From Penelope pileata (lineage: Eukaryota; Chordata; Aves; Galliformes; Cracidae), in contig WBMW01000795.1 of NCBI GenBank assembly GCA_013396635.1, forward strand, positions 819,158-883,157: a stretch of DNA of 64,000 nucleotides. Reading direction: 5' to 3'. The position numbers were made by a program, and so were the translations under genes. Shown one piece after another: positions 35,301-50,000 of this stretch (position 1 is the first letter of the stretch; each line of letters begins with the position of its first letter). The notes below the pieces were generated by a model. It saw nothing but the letters and a program-made list of their open reading frames with translations. It was not told the origin of the DNA and made no database searches.

Positions 35301-37102
35301 AAAATACATCATCGGAGAATATGGTGAAGTATAGGAATTACTAAATCATTTTTTCTTTCAGCTAGTTAACTGCAAGATTTATTCTTGGGAATGCAGTGGT
35401 TTTATTTTTTAAAATATCCTGCTGTATAGTGTATAGAAAGAGGTTTCAAACATTATCCATTGATCTAAAAATTCTTTTCTTAGTGTAGAATCATTTTGTC
35501 TTGTGAGGATAATAACATTTGCAGATTCAAATTTGATTAAATGGAAGTGGTAATTTTCAGAGTGAAAGATAGCGTATATACTACATGAATGTAAAACAAC
35601 ACCAGTAAGTATTGCCTAAATAAATGTAACTGACCACAATTTTGTAAATAATCAACTACTGACACAATCTTTTTCTTTTCCTACAGAACAAGCATTCTTT
35701 CCTCAAACAGTGCTCGACACAAACAGTGAGGGTGTAATGCTTCAGGTTAATAAAACTAAAAGACAGCAGCTGTAGCTGCTGCCTTGCACAGAAGCAAGAT
35801 ACTGCTCCCTGCTGAACGAAACTGTGTCTGTGGAGAAGCCATATCGAGTTTTCTTCATCTGCTCTGAACTGCTGCATAAGCGTGTTGTTACAGCAGAAAT
35901 GTACATTGAAGCACAGTGGGCTCTCTACCTGAGTTTACACAGTGTAACAGCTACCACAGAGCTGAGAAAAAGTCCATTTCAAGCTGAAATTTGCGTTTCT
36001 TGCATCATCACAGATACAATTATAACAAAGCTAATGCACACAATGAATCATAACACAAATGCAAGATTTTTTGAAAGAAGGTACTGTAAAGTTAGCTGAC
36101 ACTCTTGGAAAACAAGTCAGCTCTAACTCTCACCTTTATCCCGTGTACTGCAGATAAGCATTTTGTATTCAGACTACCTAGCATGAATGTTGGAAAAGGT
36201 TATGCTTGATTTTTCGAAGTACAGTGAAGTTTTTTGTAGTTAGTAAGATTGCTGTGATGTTTCTCAATCAACGTCATTACCTTCACTTGGGTGTGGGCTC
36301 TGGCTCCTTGCTCTCACCAGTGAGGCTCCAGCTCCCAGGTGTACCATGCAACAGTTAGTTCCCTTACGTCCTGTGGAGGATGCAGGTAGCCTGCTTGCTA
36401 TTAGTTGCCATCCTGATGGATGGCACTTTGCCACTGTACTAACTAACCACTGAACGCTGCCACTTAACAACACAGGAGAAAACATGACATTGCTGTTTGG
36501 AGTCAGCTGCCATAAAAATGTAGTGTGCTACTCCAGAGTTTTTTAGGGATAATACACTGATATTGAATACTGTCCTACTTTGAATAGGGAATAACAATAT
36601 GCTTATGCTTGACATTAGGATTTTTTTTTTTCTCGGCATATTTTTGGATTAAAGATATGTGCTGTTTTGAAAGATGGGTTTGTTTCTGTCCAGGATTCTT
36701 CCTACTTTTTCTGATGATGCAGTGATATCACTAGGTCTGTGTCTCTGCTCTTAAGTGGAAAGTGTCCTGAAAGAGAGCCATTGAGAAAAAGAGAAAAAAA
36801 ATAAGAGTTGTACAAGAGTATGGGAAGCTGGGACTAGATGCTATTGTTTTGGAGGTTTTCTAATGTAAATGCCATTCAGTTGAAGGCCCATACTCATTGA
36901 TATGTTCAGCTGTTTTGCACTGCTTCAAGTAAGCAAAACAGCTGTAAACCTAGTATAACTCCCCAGTTAAGCTGAATTTATGGCATCTTTACAGTACCAG
37001 TGCAGAACGAGGCAGCTGGAAACAAATAATTCTGATCATAGCAATCCCTTTTTGGGGTTTTGTTTGGCATTCTTTAGTCAGCAAAACTTTGCCAGTTTGC
37101 CT

Positions 37103-37145
37103 AAGATTAAATTTAGAGGCCTCTCAGAGGCCTCTGAAGATTAAA
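37103..37145 (+). repeat. Doubled palindrome between 9-bp direct repeats
   Basis: AAGATTAAA occurs at 37103-37111 and 37137-37145. Between them the 10-base palindrome AGAGGCCTCT occurs twice (37115-37124 and 37126-37135), separated by one C. No known element is recognised. Confidence 0.9.
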
Positions 37146-40100
37146 CATAATTGTGCCATAGAACACATGTTCATAAATGCATAGACTTTAGATGTTTCAC
37201 TGTAACATATTTCAAGCAGATTAATCTAATTTGGTAGCCTAGTGAACTCAGAACTCTCACTAATTTCTGTAATTACCAGGATTGCATCTTCATTAATTTT
37301 GCCTCTTGCTTTTTTGTTTTTTAAAGAAGTAAATTGAAACAAGTAAAATTTTCTTTCCAAAATAATAATTACATTCTGTCACAGTTCTTGAACTTGTGAA
37401 TTGTATGTGTGGGTGACAAATCTTTTACCCGTAGCTACAAGAGTCCTGAAACATGGTCCTGAAATACTTACCTTTATAAAAAGAGCCACAGACATTAGTA
37501 TGTTGATGTACAATTCAACTCCTTACAACTTTCCTTTATGATTGTCAGCACAGAGGACAATTTGAAATAGCTATCACTTCTTTTTTTTGCATCTGTTCTG
37601 TGTTTATGAGTCAGCTGCCTTTAGCAGACCCAAACAGCAGAAGCTTCTTGTTCATTCAAGGTGAGACTCCCCTTTCTGGTCTCATAGGCTGGACCAGTAC
37701 TAAGGAGTGTAATGTTGGGCCTAGTCGTGGGACTGAGAGCAGGTATGCCAGCTATGGCTAACCTCTCTTCTCCCTAAAAAAAAGGAGTGACCTAGTCAAT
37801 CTTGACTATTGGGAACAAACACTGCTGTGAAACATCTTCTGGATCAAGTCCAGGAGCAGGCTGGCTGAGTGCTTGTTGCCTCAGGCCAGAGCTGGGCCTG
37901 GTAGTCTCATACTCAATGGCAGAGGAGTTACTGCTATTGCATGCCAGGGTTTGTGCACCTGTAGCCATGGAGTAATGCAGTAGTGATTGCATGGAAGCAG
38001 TGCATTTGTCAGGGGTCTGAAAGTCCTAAATAAGAACTTGCATGTCTAAAATTAGCAAGCTGAACTGTCCAACTCAGCAAAGAAGCTGGTCCATGCTGGG
38101 ATTGTTTCTGGTTTTCATTTCGTGCTCCAATGGGCCAGGGCCAAGGTCCAGCAGATAGTTCTCTTCTGTGCTTAAGGTTTACCCTTATCACTGACCTACA
38201 ATATCAACTTCTTGTGTTTTTTTTTCTTGTCCTGAATCTTGCTCTGTTTGCTACAGCAACATCATTTCACCAGGAAGAATGGGAAGTCAGTATCTACATG
38301 CCTGTCTTAGTTTCTAACAGAAGTTACTTCTCTCACAGTGTCTGGTATGAAGCTGTGTTTTTGTTCCCAGAAGAGAAACAACTGATAACACCTGGCAGTG
38401 TTGAACACAGCCAAGGACACATTTTCTTTCTCANCAGCCTAATGGCTGCAGCAGGCTTCTGGGAGGTGGGGAATGCAGTCTTCAGCCCCAAAATTTAAGG
38501 AGGAAGTGAGAACGATCCTTCTCCTGGAGCAAATGTGCTCAGTAGACAAAGGTATCATACAGAAGAAAAAGTAGAAAATAATAGTTGCCAAATGGGGATA
38601 CAGTCTGGTCCACAGGTACTAAACTGTGCTTCCACCATTGATAACAGTTTTGTTGTTGTTGTTGTTTAGTTGTGGTTTGTTTTTTTTTTCATTCGTTATT
38701 ATGCTGTGGTTTCCTTTAGACAGGATCAATTGTGGAACTAAATTGTTCGGTTTTTAAGCAGAACTCAGAGTCGCGCTGTCTTGACACTCAGAATTGCTTT
38801 ATGTCAGTGGGCATGGACAGGATAAGAAATTTATTAAATCTTCCATGAAACAGTTTCATTTCAGAATCTGACACTGTCTAATTGTTAGAGGAAATGGGAG
38901 TGTGATAGTCTAGTAACAAAATTAAACCTTCAAGTAAATGCCTACAAGTCTGAGCATAAATTCATGGGAGAATGTGTTGTATGTATATAGCTATATATGC
39001 AAAAGATCTGAAGTCGCCTACCAGCAGGATCTGGATCCAGAGCTTTGATTTCAGTTCTCTTCCTCTGGAGACACAGTTCCATATATGAACCTGAATTTAG
39101 CAATTAAATGAGTGCTTCTGCATTCTGGGCCCAGAAGCACTTCCTCATACGAGTACAAAACTCGATTTGGAAGTTTTCTCTTTTGGAATATTTGATCCCA
39201 AAGTTCCAGTTCTAGCATTTCTCTGATAGTCTGAAGTCTGCAACATGAGTGTCCTATATTATACACAGAAAATATATATACATGCACATCCTCACAGGGG
39301 ATATGAATTTCTGTGTGTATAACCAGATAAGTAGTGTGGTTTTATGCAGCATTACCTTTATCCTGGCATATCATAAATCTGTAGTACCACGTACATGCAC
39401 TAGTATCACAAGTACTATGCACAAATACATGACATCTAATGTGGTATCTCAGAGACGGGGATGTTTCGGGTGATGCAGCTCTATAAGCAACGTCCTCAGA
39501 AGTTCGTGAGATATTAGTTCAATAAGTTTAGCATGCATTCCTGTCTTGCATTTCTTGTCAATAAAATTCATGTTTGAACTAAACCAAATCTTTCCTGTTA
39601 CTCAAATAAAAGCTACAGTCCACAAAAGAGTGAGAATCTTTTCTGAATTTTGTAGTATTGGTTGCAACCTCAGCATCTATTGTCTTTGTAAATCCATATC
39701 TTCTCTGTGTAATACATTAAGTAAATACAGCTTGTCTTTTACAAGGTATCTCCTTCCACTGACTATCAAATGAAGCACAACAAAAATGTTTAAAAAGGAC
39801 TCTCAATAGCTGTATGAGTAGTTGTCCACTTATTCCAGAGATCCGTAAAATGTTTGGCAAGAAAAGCATGGACTGAGTACAAGTACTCATTCACATGTCA
39901 AAGCCAAAATTGAAAACATAGTTCAGTGGAGTGCAAGGACAAGAGTGCCGGAAAGGCATTGTTGTAAATACGTGCTACAAAATTGTACCACTCTCCACCT
40001 TCTCTGTTGCTTTCATGTACAGCCCAGCTACATTTCTGTAAAACAACGTGCCTGAACGCAACTCAGGAATGCAAATGTCTTCTGCTAACAGATGCAGAGC

Positions 40101-41035
40101 CAAACACCAACCTCTGTATCAACTGCAGCTATGAAGAAAAACCATGTTTTCCCACCACCCAGAGTGTCTAAAAGATTGATTTGTAGTGTGAAGGCGTTTT
40201 AAAAATGATTTTGACCACACTGAATTTTGCAGACTTAAAAAAAATAAATAAATATTGGTGGAGTTGAAGCTCTCTGAAGTTTTAAGTGAATGCTATACCT
40301 TATCAGCCAAAAATAGGCGATTATTTCAAAACCAAAATGTGTGAAGTTCTGTAAATTTAAGTCACTGCCTGATCCTTAGGTGCCCACACCTTCAGAAGAA
40401 GCAGTATGAGGACCCCAGGGTAATAAGCTCAGCTGTTAAGACCATATCACTTGTTAAGAACACATGAAAAGTGTCCTTCATATGGCTATTGGCACAATGC
40501 ATACGAAAGTGTCTTCTTCAAATGGAAGAAGAAATCAGACACAATAATCCACTGGATTTTTCACAGCAATTAAAGATATGGTCGTGAAAAACAGTGCCTT
40601 GATATGGGCCAGGCAATAAGAAAAATGTGCTTACACCTGGACGGCTTTTTACATTGATACTGAGTCACTTGCAGTGGAAGACCCAGGGATATGGAACAAG
40701 GAAGGTGAGTCTCTAGGGGTGAGACCTTATTTGGAATTTGTAGCATTTATTATTATTTAGTTCTTGAGTTTGTATGTTTGTGAGAGAGACAGATACACTG
40801 TGATAATGCAACTTTTTAGCTGAAAAAATGAAGGAATGTGTAACTGAGACAACACTACATTGAGATAGGTTACTTCTGATCTGCATTTATGTTAAAAAAA
40901 AAAAGAAAAGAAAACAGAAAACAGAACATCACCTGAATGATTCTTAATACTTTCTGAGATAAGCAGAATCAAAGGTGCTTCAACCCTTTTTTAAAAATCT
41001 AGTTCTTTTTCTCCTCACACATACGTTGATGGCTT

Positions 41036-41172
41036 TAGCAGTGCTTAGCACTTATCAGACCTTCGCATCAATTATCGAGACATGACAAAGATACAGTGAA
41101 GTTGACACAGAAATCACAATCCTTACTTTGTAGATAAGGTAACCGGCTCTAAGGCAGTAAGACCAAACTGTA
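41036..41172 (+). mobile_element. Possible MIR/L3-like remnant
   Basis: AGTGCTTAGCACTTATC followed about 75 bp later by TCCTTACTTTGTAGATAAGG and GGCTCTAAGGCAGTAAGACC follows the order of a MIR-like element. The similarity is low and the boundaries are guesses. Confidence 0.35.
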
Positions 41173-43949
41173 AAACATGTTACCCTGAATTTGAACACTT
41201 GCAGACATATTTAAGAACAAACGAGTGATGTATGTGTTCTCAGGACTGAAAACACCAGAGTATTGCTTAAGGTCTGTGGAGATAGATGCCCAAGTCTAGA
41301 AACATTGTTTAAGTTCATGTTTAGTTTCCAAACAATTGAAACATGCGTAGTAATATTGGTGGTTACAGACAAATTAAATTTGTTAATTTTTTAGAATTTT
41401 GTGTATGATACAAAGTTACCTTTTCCAATAGATTTTCTTTTTGCATCTTCTAGAAGATAAGTTACTTCTGGACTAACAAATTTCCAGACCATTTAATAAT
41501 GCATGAATTTTCCTCTTGTGAAGCTAGATAGTTTTTCCATCACTTGTACTTCAGTATTTCTGAAACCAGGTGTTAATTTTCAGGGGGATAGGAGATTTCC
41601 AAACAGCTGCCAGGACTAATATAGCAGCCAGCAGTAAACGCTGAATAAGCTTAGGTACAAAATGCATACCATCTGGTTTCAGGAGTCTCTAGCCAAAAAT
41701 GTGAGGCCAGTTCCTTTCATGTCCAGAAATCTTCCCTTCACTGGGAGTTGTGAAATGGATCTTACCTTTGCATTACCTTTTAATTCACAGCTCAGAGGAA
41801 GATTTGAATAATGGTCTTAAGAAAACGTTGCTTAAGTGTAAAACGGGAACCTGAAGTAATATGCTCAGTTTTCATAATACAAAAGATGAACACTATTTGA
41901 CAAGCTAAGATCAAAGTCCTTGCTCAGCCTCACAGTAGTCCAGTTTTCCAAGGTGCTGTTTCTCAGTCAGTAATAGCTACCAGTGCTCAACATAGAAACA
42001 AAGTCTCCCTCAGAGTTGTCTCCCTGGGCAAGTAAGTCAGTAAGGACTTACAAAATGAAGCCCTTAGGGATTGATTTAAGACGAGGGAAGTGAGTAATTT
42101 GGTCTATCATCTTGTCTCTCAATGAGGCAATCCTTCGGGTTCCTTAGGTGTCTCGAGAGATCAACTGTTCTCCATAAAAAATAGCTTTACTGAAAAATTT
42201 GTTAAAAGAGTAATTTAAGGCCTTGTTCACAGACACAAGGACAAAGGCATGTATGTGGTTTGGGCCAATGTTGAGATACCTGAGGAGATCCAAGCAACAG
42301 AAATTCCACGGAAGAAATATGGGAAAGGACTGTTTCCTGCAGAAGTCCAAATCGTTCTGTCCCTTCTCTCTCAGGCAGTCGTAAGTAATCCGTAATGTAC
42401 CTTTCTTCTCAGAGCCCTGAAGATACCAACCTATTGTCCCATTCAGAGAATCATTAATATCTCTTAGCTTTTTTATTTCTGTGTTATATATAAAAAAAAT
42501 GCCTATAATAAGAAACCATGCAATTCTATTTTTCTCTTACTATCACCGCTACTTTCAACACAGTGATTAAATCATTGCTTTAACTGGATGGTTAAAGCCT
42601 TTTGAGAAGGGACTGTCATGTTACTTTATTTGGCTAGACCAGACTATAATGATTTCTCAGTCTGTAGGCACTGCCACAACACAGATTGAACATTTGCTAC
42701 ATTCCTGGTAACTGTGGGGTTTTCTACGCTGCAGTGTATAGATAAAGGCAAGTAAGATTTCCCTGAGCTCTGTTCAGCAAGTTAGAGTAGCTCTACTCTA
42801 TGATCTAGCTGCAGGTTTAACAGAGATATATTTAAAGATGGGCATATGAATACAGGTCAGTCGAAAATAAGACATTAAAATACAGTTTTAGAAGCCTAAC
42901 GTTTTTATTTGGCACCAATATCCAGAAGACTTAATGTTCTGTGGGTTTGTTCTGATTCCTTCTGTGGCTAATAGTCAAAATACTTTTGTGTACATGAGAG
43001 GCGTAATAATAAAATAAATTGATAATCCTTCTGATATGCACCTCAGTAGTGTCTGATCATAGGTTCCAGCCAGAGAGCATTCTGTGTTAACAATTATGTA
43101 TAATCAGACTATTTTATTATGCACTGTGAATAATCATTTCAGCAAAGGCAGTGATTTTTCTGTGTTCAGACACTGGAACAATAGTGATAGTATAAATCCC
43201 AAGATAGCACTCAATGTGCTTTAAGAGAGAACTTCAGTTACCTTTAAAGAATTTAAAAGGCTGTGGTCCACATTTTCACTTATCTCTGAATGTCTGATAA
43301 GTTGTTGATCCACAGATAAAGGAGAGTTGTCTGCATTGCATCCACATAGCATGAAGCATCCGTAAGTAATAACTTAGGCAAATATCAGTGCACTGATAGT
43401 TTTCAAAGTGCTAACAAGATACACATCGAAATACTGGTGTATTTTGTCACTGGTAAACCAACTGCTGTGTTCCAGAACAGTTGTCTCACTCTGAAGCTGT
43501 AGGCTCCACAGGCAAAAAGTAGGACTATACCACGGACTGCAAAGCCATTGAAAGTACAGACATGCCACAAAGTTCAGCCAGATCCAGAAGGCTTTCCTGT
43601 TACTAATTTTCATCTATTTCATTATTTAATACGTTTACTAGATCTTCCTATGTGACTATTTCTGATGTTATGAAAGACACAGGGACAAAATAATACCAAA
43701 AAGCCACAGATGTTTGATTCACATTATCTGTTAGAGTTCCCAAAACTCACAAAACACTTTTAATACCAGAGAGAAAACATTTCAGTGAAAGCAAGCACAC
43801 GTACAACCGGTATCCAAGAAGCAGAGGAAATTTTACTGCTCACTCTTCTTCAGTGTGTAACAGCCAGAGAGAATACACTCTGGAAATCAATTTTCTCTTA
43901 CAGGAACTTGATGTGAGTAGCTGCTTGATGTGTTCAGCTTCTGTATGGA

Positions 43950-44033
43950 CCGGGTTCAGCAAGACACTTAAAAGTGCGCCTGACGGTTCATGTGGGTATT
44001 CAGGTATGTGCTTAAGTACCTCGCTGAACCGGG
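43950..44033. mobile_element. Old palindromic element (MITE-like)
   Basis: Left arm CCGGGTTCAGCAAGACACTT (43950-43969, plus AA) is the imperfect inverse of the right arm TTAAGTACCTCGCTGAACCG (44012-44031, plus G), separated by about 40 bp. The arms resemble an abundant palindromic repeat I remember from turtle, crocodile and bird genomes with a CTTAAGCA-TTGCTGAATC theme. I cannot name the family with certainty. Confidence 0.5.
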
Positions 44034-47000
44034 GCTTATGTTATGTCATATGCATTTACAAGGTCAGGCATGCAGGCTAACAATTTTTCCATTTTTTCTA
44101 GGTAGACCGCAGATAAGTACAGTCACACTGTACACTCAGAAGCACCTGCAATTCATTTATCTGATGATGTTGCCCAGGGCAATAGAGAATACCCAAGGCA
44201 ATGGAAAATGTTCTGTTGGAGAAACGTACTAATTTCCCTCCTCAGTATAGACCCTGCAGAATGCTGAGAGGATCTGCACGGGCCAAACTTCAAACATACA
44301 GGGTAACAAAGGACCATTTCATTTAAATATGCTGCCTCGTTATTCAGCAGTTGCAGCCAGTCTCATGCCCTATTGTATTAGCCATCATAGAGAAATGTGA
44401 GGTCCCTGCTCCAAGTGAATTGCATTCTTAAGAAGTATTGCATGCCAGGGATAAGTAATTGGAGAGCATACATTTGCCAGAATGAAATGCTTACCAAGTT
44501 AAATCAAAACGCAAATAATTTAGGAAGGAAAAATTAAGTGCATGACTGCTCCTTCCCTCTTTAAACACTGGCTATTAGCCCAGACATTAGCCTATCTAGC
44601 TCACAAGTGAATAAGTTGTTTGGGAAACACAATGATTCCAAGCATTAAGGGAGTATCACTGAGCAAAATTTTTCTATTACCCTGGAAGACAACATGTGAT
44701 TAAGACGGCTCTCTAGTCTGCTCATCAGCCCCCTCTCTTGCTCACTTCTAAAATGGTGACACAGGAATAACAGTGCCAAGGGTACAATGTCCCTGGGTGT
44801 TCTTTGAGATCCAGTGGCTGAACAGAAAAGGAACCTTGCAGATGCTAGCTGTTGCGAGCCCCATCAGTAAGGCACAGTCTGTCTGGGAAAACTCACGCCT
44901 CCAGTTGTGAGAGTGCTGGGAACTCATACCCACTGCACATGAACCAGGTTCTTTTCCCTTTTCTACCACTACCTACATTTTCTCTGAATAAACTGGAATA
45001 TCTCTCTGCACTTTAGTATCCTGGCAAAAATGCTTACAAAACTTTGATTTACTACTATCTCTGAAGAAAAGCCTGTTACAACCAAGAAGATGTACCCATC
45101 TGATCAATACATGGCAGTCAGTGCACGCAAGGCTATAACAGAACCTGAGCACATGGGGAATAAAAATAGGAAAGCATGAGAGGGAGCTGCAGAACCCAAA
45201 TGACATAGAACACAATTTGAGGTTTCACTGGTTCCCCTGCTCGCTTATTTCATAATTATCTTCCTTGACGTGCTTTCAGTCAGCTGTAATTGACGAAGTA
45301 ATTCTCAGTGTCTCCATTTTGCCTCAACATCTATACTTCAGTCGCTTTTTTTCTAGTGTGAATTATTTTTGGAATGACTGCTTCTACATAATTCAGCAAG
45401 GTTGAACATCAATCTTGTGAGTTGTTATTTTTCTGTTGCTGACCCCACACAGTGCTAATATGCTGATGCTGGCTTTGTGAACTGAAATGTCACCGTCCTG
45501 ATTTTCATTCGAACATTCTGTGAAGTTTGATTAAGAGTGTCTGTTTGTGTTATAAGGTTGATTCACATCTTAGTGGTTTGAAAATTCTTTGCTATTTGCA
45601 AGAGACCACAGATGTATTGTCATGGATTTTAACAGTGGAAGTGTACTGTTAGCATTGACAAAAGGAATTATTGGGAACTGTTTGAACCCTACTTCTTTTT
45701 TAGTGTAGGGTAAATACAATGCTGAAGAAATTTAGTGTGCATTCGAATACATTGGAATGAATAGAAAATATCAGAACTCCTGCCTTGTATCTCGCCCATC
45801 TGCACTGTTTTTTTTATTCAGCTGATGGGATCTCTTTGTATTTTTTCACTAAGGCTGGTATGAACTGTGAGCTGAGGACAGGGGAACACACAGCAATGAA
45901 AAGAAAAAGAATGAAGCTGAAAATTGGGCCACAAGATTGAGATCAGGATGGATTTAAATCATTTGTTGCTATTGTATTCATCTTGGTTGTCTGATAAACT
46001 ACCGAGCAGGACTAAGTTCAGGAGAATTGATATACTGCATGTTGAGTCTTTGTTGTTACAAGGTGAACTCCCTTACTCCAGTTCGCTCTCCTCGTCTCCC
46101 ACACTTGTTTTAATACAAAGTTCAACTCCCCCAGCTTAGCTCCAGTACCTCTTAATGAGGGAGCTGTAACACTATCCAGTCGCCTCACCACACAGCAATC
46201 AGAATTTCATTGCTTCACACAGCTTGACTTACGTCAAAAAGAGTGGTTAAAATTCACCCAAGTCCTGGAAACCCCCTGTTGAGTTAAGCAGATCACATCT
46301 TAGCTACAGGAGGATATTTTGTTGGTTTTGCTTTTTAAGTGGTCAAAGGGCAAGAAGTATTATTTCTGAAAGTTCTTTCACATGCATGGTTTTTAGGATG
46401 CTGGCATGAGCAAAATGATTTACGTATCTTAAAGAGGCAAAAGTGATAGGGCTACACATGCCAATGAAAAGAAACATCACTTACAAAAATACAGTCTGAT
46501 CATATGAACTGGATCCTCTAGCCTGTTGTGGTTAAGAAAATCTCTTAGACCATCCTAATAGATTGCCTTTGACAGTGTAGGCCCTACATTTACAAAACCC
46601 AGAAGCAGAAGTTTCAAAAATGGTAAATTGGAATCACAGGAGGTAATGTTATTTATGTGCGGCAACACTTGAACCAGCATTCCTGGAGCCTTCAGGATGA
46701 GCTTCCTTGAACGCATATATGCATATCATGGTTACTGCAATTGCTGCAAGAAGAAAAATACAAAAAAGCATTTTCAGGCACGACTTACAATTGCTGTAGC
46801 TCAAGTCATACCTTCCGAGAGTTTTCAGTCATGCTTTCTTTTTTAGTGTGTTACTTCGATTAAACTGAAAGCCAGACACAAGAGAATGCTCTATTAAAGC
46901 GTGAAAATATTGTATTGTGTTACAGGAAGCTTCCAAGTTTATAAAAATATGAATGTTTTTGTGGTACAGAGGTAAAAGACTCCTATTACCCCAGTTACAA

Positions 47001-50000
47001 GACAGTTCAAAGGATATCATAAACAATTACCACTGAGATGATAATGCTATGGGTATTTTTCTATGTATGTGGGGCAGCAGAAGGAAATGGCTCTACATCC
47101 ATGAAAAATGAATTATCCTGAGAAAACCTGAATTGCCAATAAACAATAGCCTTGAAACCAGCAAATCAAATTATATTTTTAAATGGTTACTCATTTAAAG
47201 ATCATTTAAAGAAAGATATGAAGAATGACTGAGCAGGACAGTATTCTTGATTCTGGAAAAGAACTGACAAGGGAAAATACAAACAGTTTACTGAATTGTA
47301 AGTGGCATGGAAGCAGGAGAGCATCAAGTGAAGAATGTAAATCCTGATCCAAACAAATTTGAGAATCTGGTTCTTCATACAGTGGGCAGTAGTGGATGTT
47401 GTAACTTGCATGGGTTTGCGGGGACACTGGACAAGTTAATCACAGAAAAATCCATCACAGCGTGCTAAATACATTGAAACTACAGTTGATTCAGAAGATC
47501 CCTCACCTATAGATAGCAAAAACTGGGAGTCCTCAGGGCATACGCATATTTGCTTGCTCTATCCATATTTTTCCTAGGTATCCACTTACGACCGTTAGTC
47601 TCACCGGGTCTCCCCTTAACTACAGACTTCAGTTCATGCCTAATACCAGCTACTCAGACAGGGTAAAGGAGGATGACATCAAAAAAATCAGCAAAAAAAT
47701 AAATAAAGAAAGAAACATCAAACAGGAAGAGAGACAAAGGGTCAAAAGCAGAAAAAAAATATGTTTGGATGAGGCAAGGACAACACAAAACAATTCCAGG
47801 CAGTGTATGCCAGCAGCATCACCACTCCTTCAAGGAGTCCCCTTCAAGGCATGCAAGACAATGACAGATTTTGCTTAGTGGTGCTCTGAGCAATCGACAG
47901 GGACAGGACAAGGCAGCACAGACTGATCCTGTGTGCACAAGATCCCATCAAGTTTTCTTCCCTAGGAGCTGCAAATAGCGTAGCCGAGGCCAGGACAAGG
48001 TTGGCAGTGAGGTCTTGTGGCTTTGAGGGGCCTCAGATAAGGAAGGTGTAAATGAAAATCTGAGGGGACAAATGCAGCCCTGGACTCAAGGACAGAAGAA
48101 GCCAGAAGAACTGCAAGGCACTTGATGTGCTGTATGCAAAAGCGTCTCTCTCACCACAAGTCAGGGACCCAGGGACCTTTTGAACCACTTGGCGCAACAT
48201 GAATGAACATCCCTGTGCCAGCTCTATCTTATTCCTGAAAATGGCGTGATCTGTATTCATTCTCTACTTTAGTATTTACCAACAATTCTTTCAGATGAGA
48301 AATCTAAGCACAGATTGGGGACAGACTATTCTACGGTAGAGGCTTTATGGACAAGCTGCCCACCACCCATCCCAGTTCCAGTTCTTTTGGCACATTTCTC
48401 CACATCTCTCATGAGGACGAGCTCACAGCTTCTGAACTGAGTGAAGTTTGTGGTACTCATTGGCATGGTCAGTGGTGTCTGTGTGGAGAGGAGGAAGAAG
48501 TTGTACTACTATGCAAAATGCTGGTATGCAGTGGGGACAAGATCAGTTCTTCAAAATGGTCCACAGTGCAGCCACAAGCCAAGTGACCTCATTTGATCAG
48601 GAAGAGCACTCTTTGATGTGAGTATCACCAGCAAAATCATTGTAGCCTGTAGCCAGAAAAACACAGCAACGTTGTCTCAGCGCCTCAGAGTTCACAACTC
48701 AGCATTTGACAAGGTAGTCAGAATAAATGGATAACCTGAGTGAGTTCAAACAGTACCTCCAAACATTTTGTCGTTTACCTCAAATACAAGTTCTTCCATA
48801 TTATTGCTTTGACTCTGTGTGGTAAGGAAGAATAATACAACATTTGTGCTATATATCTGAGAATATTTGGACTTTGGGGTGCTTTTAGGGAGAAAGAATT
48901 ATGAATTGCTCTGAGAAGAATCCAGCTGCACGTAGAAAACACGAATGACTTGTTATGTGCAAATACTGGAAGCATTTGTTAGTCTTTGGATATGGTCCGT
49001 GCTATACGGATTTATGACCCACAAAACACAATGGTCTTAAACCAGGCCCAACTGTGCTTTCAAAGACAAGGTAATGTAAGATAAGAAGCTTTATCATATA
49101 TATGCTGTGCTGAATTTTCCAAATACATTGCAAATATTGGCAAACCTGTTTTAAGAATAGAAGAGATACATTGTACAATAGTTTAAATTCAGTGGTCTCC
49201 AAGGGCAAGGCTACACGGCCTTCAGGGCCTGCGTCAGGCCCAGAAAGCAATCTCCGTCTGCCCTGCCACTTTACCAGTGTCTAGCTACCTGATCTTAGGG
49301 CTGGCTTTTGATGCACTTTTGTGGCCTTCAGTCAGAGAGCTGTGAGCAAAGAACTATGAGAAGCAGGTTTCTAGCTTTCATTCCTTCGGAGCTGCTTTTA
49401 AGCTCAGACCTCACCCTTGATTTCTGCCTGAGCAATATTTGCAGCTCTGCCTATGCCTGACCACTGCCAGATGAACTGACTTCCCAGCTTGGCTCTGAAA
49501 CAGTCTCCTCAGTGTGGACATTTCTGGTGATCTGGACTCTTGGATGACCCTTGTTACTGACACAAGACCTCATTGCTCCTGGTATGACTTGGAGAAGCAT
49601 ACTGTGGCCAATCTCAGCATCAGCTTGACAGCCCCTGCAGACAGACAAACCTTCTGCAAGGCTGGCCCCAGGTTATGTTGGAGACCATCTCAACAGGTGG
49701 TATACCACAGCCTTGATCTTGCCACCTGGTTTGCCCCAGCAGGCTGCCTTTGAACCACCTGGGAGGCATCTGTGTCAGGGAGCATGCCAGGATCATGGTT
49801 TTGTGTCAGAGGTTGTATAGACATAGTCAAAGTGATTTACAAAGCTAAGTCTATTCAAATATCAAATACCATAATTCATCCTGATTAGCATGGGATGCTT
49901 CAACAGCTGAAACCATTTAGGCTACAATTCAGAAAGTCAAATACTTTAATCTAATGCTAGCAGGAGACTGCCAAGGAATGGGAGGAACTGAAAATAAAGT

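Larger units (their letters stand above)
29313..43949. other. Intergenic, upstream of CENPW; no gene recognised
   Basis: Mostly AT-rich. Points inside are a minus-strand open stretch of about 85 codons at 31544-31799, a TTG run near 38650, an AATAA run near 32921, the doubled palindrome at 37103-37145 and a GC-richer stretch at 37670-38500 with one N at 38434. A pyrimidine-rich TTTTCCTACAG acceptor-like site at about 35674-35684 precedes a mildly GC-richer stretch. No exon of a known neighbouring gene (TRMT11, for example) is recognised. Confidence 0.55.

Noticed and set aside
35674..36100. A good-looking acceptor (TTTTCCTACAG) followed by a 91-codon plus-strand ORF
   Set aside because: The ORF begins about 140 bp after the acceptor, the sequence between has stops in that frame, and no donor or known protein pattern was found.
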